Below, piece after piece: positions 19,061-26,067 of a stretch of 64,000 bases of DNA. Made by a program: the position numbers and the translations under genes. Below the pieces are notes generated by a model. The model was not told the origin of the DNA. It worked only from the letters and a program-made list of their open reading frames with translations, and made no database searches. The stretch is from Crenothrix sp043729335. GTDB taxonomy: Bacteria > Pseudomonadota > Gammaproteobacteria > Methylococcales > Methylomonadaceae. Numbering within the stretch: the stretch's first letter is position 1; the number at the start of each line of letters is the position of its first letter. The stretch covers positions 291,165 to 355,164 of the forward strand of contig NZ_JAYTLQ010000002.1 in NCBI RefSeq assembly GCF_043729335.1, in the 5' to 3' direction.

Positions 19061-19621
19061 TTAAAGCTCAAAAGTTGACTGCAAGATAACGACCGTATCG
19101 GTTGAGCTTCCCACCGCACGCGCGGTAATTCGGTAGATTTTTTTTTGGTTGCCCGAAGGACAAGGCGATAAAGCCGTGGTACAAACCATGCCGATATCTT
19201 CAATAACATAGCGCGGATCAGCACTGAGGCTGCTTAAATCAATGGTTGCCGTATCACCATCCGTGTTGTATTTTATTGATTTTGTGCTCCAATCAATGTT
19301 TTCCCAAATAGGCGGCATTAACACAGAGCTTGAAAGCACGTTAGGCTTAACACAGCCTGTGCCATTTGCAGGATAAAGTCCGTTAATACAATTAAACGCA
19401 GGTAACGGCACGGTGACTCTTAAGTAGTGCTCACCTGCCGACAAGCCAGACTCAGCGGCATGAAAAGCCAAATTATGATCACGTACATTACCGGCCATTT
19501 TTTCTTCCATAGAAGAAGTTTGCATGCCGCTAATACCTATTAATGTCAATATTAACAAAATGATTAACCCAACAACCAGCACCACGCCGGATTGATGTTT
19601 AGGGCTTTTATAGCTTCGCAT
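19061..19621 (-). CDS. pilX: Type IV pilus minor pilin PilX
   Basis: A 186-residue PilX protein. After a short basic leader it has SGVVLVVGLIILLILTLIGISGMQTSSMEEKMAGN, the non-canonical pilin helix without the FTLIE consensus, and then AFHAAESGL, a PilX signature. Its start overlaps the stop of pilW by one base (TAATG), showing tight coupling. It acts with FimT, PilV, PilW and PilE in the priming complex for pilus assembly. Confidence 0.92.
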   Translation of the reverse strand: MRSYKSPKHQSGVVLVVGLIILLILTLIGISGMQTSSMEEKMAGNVRDHNLAFHAAESGLSAGEHYLRVTVPLPAFNCINGLYPANGTGCVKPNVLSSSVLMPPIWENIDWSTKSIKYNTDGDTATIDLSSLSADPRYVIEDIGMVCTTALSPCPSGNQKKIYRITARAVGSSTDTVVILQSTFEL

Positions 19622-20670
19622 TAAGACAAGCGATTACGTAAGGCGATCGTCGAGGTAAATATTTTTCTTAGCCGCCGATCATCTTTATCAGGTTGTACTA
19701 AATGGCCGTTATAGGTGTAGCTGATCGGTTTATCCGTTAAATTATTGTCTATACTGACCACCAATAAACTAATGCGTACACTCATTACCTTAGGCCAATC
19801 AGAATCTTTAACTTTATCCGCAGTAACATAATAATTGGGTGTTCCATCCGCGCTAGCATCGGTATTTACACCGTATAAAATCTGCATTTGTTCAATGCCC
19901 TCAACCATCTCCTCAGCTTTTGCACCCTTTTTAGTATATAACGCCGGTTGATTATTTGGATTTTCGCCAACGTAATAACTAATTGTACTAAGTGAGTAAA
20001 CTTGAGCCCTTATATAGGTTCTACCCAGATTATCTAGCGCATTTTTCGGTGTACACGCGCCATCTTTGGCATGCGTAAGTACCGTTCCAGCTATGCCACT
20101 CACCTGAAAAATGGCGGCCATAGAGCAATCTGTGACCAAGGCAATAGCACAGTTATTGCCACCTGTGGGGGTGTTTTTTAAAAATCCAGCGGCTTTCAAA
20201 TTTGTTGTTGTAGCAGAACTATCTAAGGTAAGCCCATCTGTAGAGCTGGTTTGAGCCGTTACAGTAAAACTTTGGTCATCCACTCGGCGAATACTAATAA
20301 TGTCAGAGCCACCCAGAGGAGAAGTGATTGAAGGGTCTTTGGCCGGTGTCCATGCTGTTGCAGAAGTGGATTCAAAGCCTTCAATGGCTTTGTCAAAACG
20401 ATATAAAAAATCCGTTGACGCACTTAACGTGCTGGCAGGTGCAGTTTGGCTACTACAGCCCATAAAACCCGCCATACGGATATCTCTGATCAAAAAATCC
20501 ATGGCAAAGCGGCCATCTTCTTGTAATCGCGATAAGGCCTCTTGAGTGCGATAAGTTTGTTTGCTGTGCAGAAAAACTTGCAATATGCCCCCCAACAAAA
20601 ACACGCCTAACAACATGGCCACCATAATTTCAATCAGGGTAAATCCGCGCTGGTAAAAAGCGTGCTTCAC
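19621..20670 (-). CDS. pilW: Type IV pilus minor pilin PilW
   Basis: A 349-residue minor pilin with the prepilin motif RGFTLIEIMVAMLLGVFLLGGILQVFL followed by TYRTQEALSRLQEDGRFAMDFLIRDIRMAGFMGC, a conserved PilW block. The start overlaps the pilV stop by 4 bp. PilW bridges the PilV-PilX minor-pilin complex and PilY1. The length is within the family range. Confidence 0.93.
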   Translation of the reverse strand: MKHAFYQRGFTLIEIMVAMLLGVFLLGGILQVFLHSKQTYRTQEALSRLQEDGRFAMDFLIRDIRMAGFMGCSSQTAPASTLSASTDFLYRFDKAIEGFESTSATAWTPAKDPSITSPLGGSDIISIRRVDDQSFTVTAQTSSTDGLTLDSSATTTNLKAAGFLKNTPTGGNNCAIALVTDCSMAAIFQVSGIAGTVLTHAKDGACTPKNALDNLGRTYIRAQVYSLSTISYYVGENPNNQPALYTKKGAKAEEMVEGIEQMQILYGVNTDASADGTPNYYVTADKVKDSDWPKVMSVRISLLVVSIDNNLTDKPISYTYNGHLVQPDKDDRRLRKIFTSTIALRNRLS

Positions 20671-21122
20671 AAGCGAAAGCTCATCGAGAAGCTAGGATCG
20701 TTGTCATCAACAGCATCATCGCGGTTATCATCCCAGTTAATATCGACTTTATAGGTGCTAACACCCGCCACCGTAGCGCCAGTTATTGTGCCCGTGCCAC
20801 TGGGTAAAATAGACTGGATGGCCGTATTCCACTCATAAAGATCGTGCTCTGCCATCTCTGCTGGTGTACAACCCTCTATGGCTAAACAGCTGTCATGTAC
20901 ATTGGCGCTATCTGCAACGGTATAAGTAGCTGCGCTTGCAACATTAACACGCATTCTATCGGCGATATCGTAAGCCAGTTGGGTTGCCTGACTACGGTAA
21001 TAAGCGCTCTGGTTATTTCTAAGGCTGCTCGCCTGTAATGCCGCCAGTCCTAACAAACCCACCGCCAAAATCATCATGGCAATTAAAACTTCAATTAAGG
21101 TAAAACCGGTATTGTTGTTCAT
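20667..21122 (-). CDS. pilV: Type IV pilus minor pilin PilV
   Basis: A 151-residue minor pilin: GFTLIEVLIAMMILAVGLLGLAALQASSLRNNQSAYYRSQATQLAYDIADRMR is the diagnostic PilV N-terminus. It starts 9 bp after fimT and overlaps pilW by 4 bp. It works in the initiation complex of the pilus. Confidence 0.93.
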   Translation of the reverse strand: MNNNTGFTLIEVLIAMMILAVGLLGLAALQASSLRNNQSAYYRSQATQLAYDIADRMRVNVASAATYTVADSANVHDSCLAIEGCTPAEMAEHDLYEWNTAIQSILPSGTGTITGATVAGVSTYKVDINWDDNRDDAVDDNDPSFSMSFRL

Positions 21123-21131
21123 TAGGTCTCT

Positions 21132-21752
21132 CTACTGCGTGCACTTATCAATCTCTATACCATTGGGATCGTTAGGAATGCCGTCTTTATCAGGATCAAT
21201 ACCCATGCGTACACGCCCTGTCGTAGTAATAATAATGACTTTTGCCGTTTTCAAACGATCAGGTTTAGATCTATTGGTATCACACAGAATTAACGTACCG
21301 TTAACACTTTTTCCCATAGCGCTAAAACTAATCGTTTTAGGAATGTTATTATTGCTTCTTAAAGTAAATCCTGTCGGCAACTCCGAATAAGTACGTAACG
21401 AACAATCTTCTGTCGCAGTGCCGCCAGGCGCTTCGCATAAGTTTGCATCACCATCATCCTTATTCAGAGTATTATTGTTATCGGAATCAATAAAAACATC
21501 CCAACCGTTTTCCCAGGCATTATCGACGTTACCTTTGCGTATAATAGTGACCTTTCTGCCACGTTTTATGGCTTCACTACGTGCTAAATTTAATGCGGTT
21601 ACAAACTCGTTGGTATAGGCGGTCAGACGATTACTGCTGATGACGCTATTAAACGTAGGTACGGCGATGGCTGTTAATATACCCGCGATAGTTAAAGTGG
21701 TGATCAGTTCAATCAGGGTAAATCCTGACCCACTTAATGGTTTTTTGAGCAT
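21132..21752 (-). CDS. fimT: GspH/FimT-family minor pseudopilin
   Basis: A 206-residue FimT/GspH protein with leader MLKKPLSGSG and the helix FTLIELITTLTIAGILTAIAVPTF, then LARSEAIKRGRKVTI, the GspH/FimT signature. It is the first gene of the operon; the 269 bp upstream probably hold the promoter. FimT-type pilins can bind DNA during uptake in naturally competent relatives, but here only a pilus-assembly role can be supported. Confidence 0.92.
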   Translation of the reverse strand: MLKKPLSGSGFTLIELITTLTIAGILTAIAVPTFNSVISSNRLTAYTNEFVTALNLARSEAIKRGRKVTIIRKGNVDNAWENGWDVFIDSDNNNTLNKDDGDANLCEAPGGTATEDCSLRTYSELPTGFTLRSNNNIPKTISFSAMGKSVNGTLILCDTNRSKPDRLKTAKVIIITTTGRVRMGIDPDKDGIPNDPNGIEIDKCTQ

Positions 21753-22021
21753 AGTTGATACGCGTAACGCATTGCCGGCTGAGAGGGTAATAAAAAATTT
21801 TATTACTTACATCATGGCTTCAATTATAGGCATAAAATTGAATTTGTGCGGAGAGCACTGTAAAAAATATTGTTTTTCGCTTACCTACCAAGACGGAACA
21901 AAGGCTTAAAACTTACACATTGTCCCGTCTTAAAGGGTATAACTGCAAAATAATTGTTTTATTATGCGTAGACCCTACTGAGATATCTACAATTTTTTAG
22001 AGGTCAAGATGCCAGATTGGT

Positions 22022-22456
22022 TTATTTTGCAGGTGCAGGTGCAGGTGCAGATTCGGCGGGCGGCAATTCATCTGTGCGGGTATCAGTAATCAGCGAGTAA
22101 CATTCCATAACACTTTCGGTATAATTACTGTGCGCTTCAGAGAGATTTTTAGGAGAACCAAATAAAGTCGTTAATTCTTCAAAAGCTTTTTTAGGATCAG
22201 GAGCTTTCTCTGCATTAAGCATTTTTGTGTAACGCTCATAGGTCAGTCTTCTATAAGGATCGTAGGTGAAAAATCCAGGCATATTGGTCGAGGTCGTATC
22301 GAACACGCACTTAGCCATGGCTTCGGGTGCTATGTTGTAATCCTTAACGTCTTGCTCTTTTTGTATGCGCTCCAAAAGTGCTTGTTCATAGGCTTTTTTT
22401 TCAGAGCAGCCTGCGAGCAATAAAACACTAAAAGAAATCAGAAAAAATTTTTTCAT
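22022..22456 (-). CDS. Hypothetical lipoprotein
   Basis: A 144-residue protein with a lipoprotein signal (lipobox LLAGC at the end of MKKFFLISFSVLLLAGC). The mature part is helical and charged, has two further cysteines (AKCVFD, MECYSL) and ends in a Pro-Ala repeat (PAESAPAPAPAK). I do not recognise the family. It lies alone between the pilus operon and the sulfide:quinone oxidoreductase gene. Confidence 0.8.
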   Translation of the reverse strand: MKKFFLISFSVLLLAGCSEKKAYEQALLERIQKEQDVKDYNIAPEAMAKCVFDTTSTNMPGFFTYDPYRRLTYERYTKMLNAEKAPDPKKAFEELTTLFGSPKNLSEAHSNYTESVMECYSLITDTRTDELPPAESAPAPAPAK

Positions 22457-22616
22457 AGAAAAATTACCGTTGTTGATAAACTAAACAATGTAGACTAATG
22501 GGTGTTTACGGCATTATACGCATTTTTGCTAAAACTCGTATTAACCGCTTAATTGGCCATTGCCGCACTCTGCCCTCTATGCTCTTCTCATAACAATAAA
22601 TATTTCGGAGGAATTT

Positions 22617-23867
22617 ATGTCGCAACAACATCATACCCTACTCATCATCGGCGGGGGTGCCGCGGGCGTATCCATCGCTAATAACATGCGCCGCCAAAAT
22701 GCCACTATTAATATTGCTTTAGTTGAACCTGCCGAAAAGCATTATTATCAACCTGGCTTCACCATTATAGGTGGTGGGGCTTATACATTAAAACAAGCCA
22801 CTAAAAATGAAAAAGACCTGATCCATCCTAGCGTAACCTGGATAAAAGATTATGCCGAAAGCTTTCAACCCGATACTAATACAGTAATTTTGCGCTCTGG
22901 CGATACGCTAAACTATGACTATCTTGTGGTTTGTCCTGGTTTACAGCTCGATTGGGATAAAATAAAAGGCTTAAAAGAAACACTGGGAAAAAATAACGTT
23001 TGTAGTAATTATTCAGCGGATTACGTGGAATATACCTGGGAATGTATCCGTAACCTGCAATCCGGTACTGCGCTTTTTACCCAGCCTCCCATGCCCATTA
23101 AGTGCGCAGGAGCACCGCAAAAGATTATGTACCTCGCTGCCGATCGGTTCCGTCAAAAAGGCATACTCAATAAAATGACCATTGAATTCTTAAATGCGGG
23201 CCCTGCCATGTTTGGTGTGCCGTTTTTTGCTAAGGCGCTCAGCCTAGTGGTAGCCGACTATGGTATCAACACGCTATTTAATCATAACTTAGTCACGATA
23301 GATGGCGCTGCCAAAACCGCTACCTTTGAGGCCACGGGTGGTGACGGTAATAAACAGTTGGTGATTAAAAATTTCGATATGATTCATGTCACCCCGCCAC
23401 AAAGCGCACCGGATTTTATTAAGACAAGCCCACTGGCAAATGCAGCGGGTTGGGTTGATGTCAATGAAAACACTTTACAACATAACCGATATAAGAATAT
23501 TTTTGGCTTAGGTGATGCAACCTCAACACCCAATGCCAAAACCGCAGCGGCGGTACGTAAGCAGGTTCCGATTGTTGTGGATAACATCCTCCATCTTATT
23601 AGCAATCAGCCACTAGATTACAAATACGATGGTTATGGTTCCTGCCCCCTCACAACGTCCTTAAATACCGTTATGCTGGCAGAATTTTCTTATGGTGGCA
23701 AAGTCACGCCATCGTTTCCATTTTTGGATCCTAGAAAAAACCGTTTTATTTGGTGGCTGGGCAAAACCACCGGTTTTCCGTGGCTGTATTGGCATATTAT
23801 GATTAAAGGCTATCGCATTGATATTCCACACTTAGAATCTTATGCTAAAAACTTTACCAAAGAATAG
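22617..23867 (+). CDS. sqr: Sulfide:quinone oxidoreductase, type II
   Basis: A 416-residue flavoprotein. The frame is open from 22560, but the ATG at 22617 has CGGAGG six bases upstream and begins MSQQHHTLLIIGGGAAGVSIA, the FAD-binding dinucleotide motif. The sequence PIKCAGAPQKIMYLAAD and the later GYGSCPLTTS hold the two cysteines expected for type II (mitochondrial-like) enzymes, and NNVCSNYS adds a third. The enzyme would oxidise sulfide and pass electrons to quinone at the membrane. It is monocistronic, with no persulfide dioxygenase or rhodanese gene next to it. Confidence 0.88.
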   Translation: MSQQHHTLLIIGGGAAGVSIANNMRRQNATINIALVEPAEKHYYQPGFTIIGGGAYTLKQATKNEKDLIHPSVTWIKDYAESFQPDTNTVILRSGDTLNYDYLVVCPGLQLDWDKIKGLKETLGKNNVCSNYSADYVEYTWECIRNLQSGTALFTQPPMPIKCAGAPQKIMYLAADRFRQKGILNKMTIEFLNAGPAMFGVPFFAKALSLVVADYGINTLFNHNLVTIDGAAKTATFEATGGDGNKQLVIKNFDMIHVTPPQSAPDFIKTSPLANAAGWVDVNENTLQHNRYKNIFGLGDATSTPNAKTAAAVRKQVPIVVDNILHLISNQPLDYKYDGYGSCPLTTSLNTVMLAEFSYGGKVTPSFPFLDPRKNRFIWWLGKTTGFPWLYWHIMIKGYRIDIPHLESYAKNFTKE

Positions 23868-23892
23868 ACGTACCCGGAATAGACGTACCCGT
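23863..23892 (+). repeat. 15-bp tandem duplication after sqr
   Basis: AATAGACGTACCCGG is followed directly by AATAGACGTACCCGT. The first copy includes the sqr stop codon. This looks like a small slippage duplication. Confidence 0.8.
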
Positions 23893-23902
23893 TAACACAG
23901 AT

Positions 23903-23929
23903 GTAGAGACGCAAGATTTACGTCTCTGC
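23903..23929. other. Hairpin between convergent sqr and GTPase genes
   Basis: Arms GTAGAGACG and CGTCTCTGC pair over nine positions (one G-T). There is no T run on either side, so termination is possible but weak. Confidence 0.4.
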
Positions 23930-23940
23930 ACAAAGCATGG

Positions 23941-24474
23941 TTAGCTCAAATCCGGATCAAGTGAATACATCAAAGACTGTACCAGCAAAGATACATCACG
24001 TTTTTCACGTGCATCCACAGAAAAAACCGGTGGATTAATTTTGAAGGGTTTTAGATGGGTATGATAATCGTTGATCGTAAAACGGTTATTCAAGTCCATC
24101 TGCGTGACGCCAATCGCAACACCGGTTTTATCGATAAACTCACGAAAAGACTGTATAAAAAAGCGCATATCCTGAAAGGGGTCGGCACGGGTATTATCCA
24201 GCAATAAAACCAGACCAATACCTCCTGTCACTAAAATATCCCACATAAAATCAAAACGCTCCTGGCCTGGCGTACCATACAGATGAATTTTTTCGCCGCC
24301 GCCAACGTTCATGATGCCGTAATCCATAGCAACGGTGGTGGTGGCTTTTCGGCTTTTAGTCATATCGCTGGCTGCCGCATCTGTTTTGATGGGCGGCACA
24401 TCACTGATCGCACCTATCGCCGTAGTTTTACCCGCACCAACCGGGCCTGTGAAAATTATCTTATGCTGAATCAT
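23941..24474 (-). CDS. Small Ras-like GTPase (COG2229 type)
   Basis: A 177-residue GTP-binding protein. The P loop GPVGAGKTTAIGA (residues 9-21) and the switch II motif YGTPGQERFDFMW are clear. LLLDNTRAD and GVTQMDLN occupy the places of the later G motifs, the latter a variant of NKxD. Proteins of this group relate to MglA and the SRP-receptor beta subunit and usually act with regulators or Roadblock proteins. The upstream neighbour on the same strand, 100 bp away, is a receiver-like regulator, so the two probably form a signalling unit. The output is unknown. Confidence 0.87.
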   Translation of the reverse strand: MIQHKIIFTGPVGAGKTTAIGAISDVPPIKTDAAASDMTKSRKATTTVAMDYGIMNVGGGEKIHLYGTPGQERFDFMWDILVTGGIGLVLLLDNTRADPFQDMRFFIQSFREFIDKTGVAIGVTQMDLNNRFTINDYHTHLKPFKINPPVFSVDAREKRDVSLLVQSLMYSLDPDLS

Positions 24475-24573
24475 GGTTTTTTGTAGGTCAATAGCAGTAC
24501 TTTAAATATAGTTTTTGAGAAAACTATACAATTTTTCTCATACATCCAAATAATTTAGAATTGAATTTAAACA

Positions 24574-25665
24574 TTATTCTCCTCGGAGCTTATTGATAAT
24601 TCTACTCAATATGCCTTTTCTAGCGGGGGGGATAACCGGCAATGTGACTTGAATTAATGCATCCATTTGTCTTTTTGCCTGCGCTGCCAAACCCAATGCA
24701 TGAGCTGCGCTGACAAAAATATAAACATAGCGCAGTTCAATAGCTAATACGGTAGCAACATTAATCATTGTTTCAGGACCCCTGCTCACCAAAAAGGCAG
24801 CGATCCGTAAGGCATGTGGCGTTATAATATAGCGAGTCAGATCGGGCCATTGTTGCAAATAAATAGGTCTATCAACCTCAATGGCCTTTGGATAACGTCC
24901 TTTAGATGTCCAAAGTGCCAGCTTCCAAAGAAAAGCATTCATATCCTGAATTTTTTCTAAGTTGCCCATGCTTTGAGTGATTTCCTTATCGATGGGCGTT
25001 ATGCTCATAGTGCCCAAATCAAGCCAAACGCAAGCCTTTTCTCTTAGTACGTCGTCATTAGTATCTAGCCAAATTTCATGAGAATGAGGCAGCACCACCA
25101 ATGTGTTCCAAACCGAACTGCTTAACTGTAAAATTTGGGTTTTTTCCCCAGCAGACTTGTAAGCGAACTGCACATAGCCTTGATAATACTTTTTGGGGTC
25201 ATAAGCTGCAAGATGACGCTCATGAATATCATTAAGGTTAATCTCAGGGAGAACACCAAAAAAATCGTTAAAATCCGGTTCCTCAATAGTGATCGCGGAG
25301 CTGTACTTGGCTTTCTTGTGCTGCTCATCCAGATTTATGAGCTTTTCTTGTTCATTTACTTTGAAGTCAGCGGGTGTTTTTAATACTGCTGGGGACTGTG
25401 GCGTATCAACAGCCTTAATCTCCGGCAAAGGTACTTCTGGCTTATTGGGTTTAGCGATTTCACGGGCAAATTCGGAAATTTGCACACGGTCAAAATAAGG
25501 CTTGCGCCTAACTCTACTATGGCTAATGTCATTTGCCCAATCGATAGCATCCATCATCTCATCGGTTTTAATCGGCTTATCGAGATACAACACATTATCC
25601 CTATCGATTCGCCCTGCTGTACCGGCTGTTAATACAATAATAGCCCGCTGGGGATTGCGCGCCAT
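24574..25665 (-). CDS. Receiver-like regulator, interrupted by an upstream frameshift
   Basis: The uninterrupted frame encodes 363 residues starting MARNPQRAIIVLTAG, but this is not a natural N-terminus. Upstream, the same frame continues without stop to about 25775 (CEGFAEVVDEVDARVDIIDTHFSHSAQLLENS), and a second frame from an ATG at 25853 encodes MKKRRKDPLGVALLGMDERS. The two join in a T6G5 run at 25765-25775 if one base is added. The joined product would be about 426 residues: a degenerate receiver domain of about 125 residues, a charged linker and a helical C-terminal domain. It precedes the GTPase gene and probably regulates or is regulated by it. Confidence 0.75.
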   Translation of the reverse strand: MARNPQRAIIVLTAGTAGRIDRDNVLYLDKPIKTDEMMDAIDWANDISHSRVRRKPYFDRVQISEFAREIAKPNKPEVPLPEIKAVDTPQSPAVLKTPADFKVNEQEKLINLDEQHKKAKYSSAITIEEPDFNDFFGVLPEINLNDIHERHLAAYDPKKYYQGYVQFAYKSAGEKTQILQLSSSVWNTLVVLPHSHEIWLDTNDDVLREKACVWLDLGTMSITPIDKEITQSMGNLEKIQDMNAFLWKLALWTSKGRYPKAIEVDRPIYLQQWPDLTRYIITPHALRIAAFLVSRGPETMINVATVLAIELRYVYIFVSAAHALGLAAQAKRQMDALIQVTLPVIPPARKGILSRIINKLRGE

Positions 25666-25764
25666 GCTATTTTCCAGCAGTTGTGCTGAATGGGAAAAAT
25701 GAGTATCAATAATATCTACACGAGCATCAACCTCGTCAACAACCTCGGCAAATCCCTCACATGA

Positions 25765-25775
25765 CCCCCAAAAAA
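25765..25775 (-). other. T6G5 homopolymer tract at the frameshift
   Basis: Minus-strand TTTTTTGGGGG. The upstream frame from ATG 25853 runs into a stop shortly after this tract, and the long downstream frame becomes open at it. One extra T or G restores a continuous receiver-like protein. This could be a sequencing error, a phase-variable tract or a recent mutation. Confidence 0.75.
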
Positions 25776-26067
25776 CCGTGCCACTAATTTACAAGACCGC
25801 TCATCCATGCCTAAAAGAGCCACACCTAATGGATCTTTGCGTCTTTTTTTCATTGCTTATTTCACTGTGTATGTAAGAACAATCGCCTCTTTCCTAAGCA
25901 GGAAACAAACAAGCTTCTTTAGTTCAATCCAGGGTATTTAAATCACTATCTCAGGCCAATAAGAACAAGGAGGCCGTTTATTCACCTTACAACACGAATG
26001 CCGGAATCAAAAATACAACCAAGCACTTTATTCATGATAAAAACCACTTCCGAGACAAAGCTCATTG

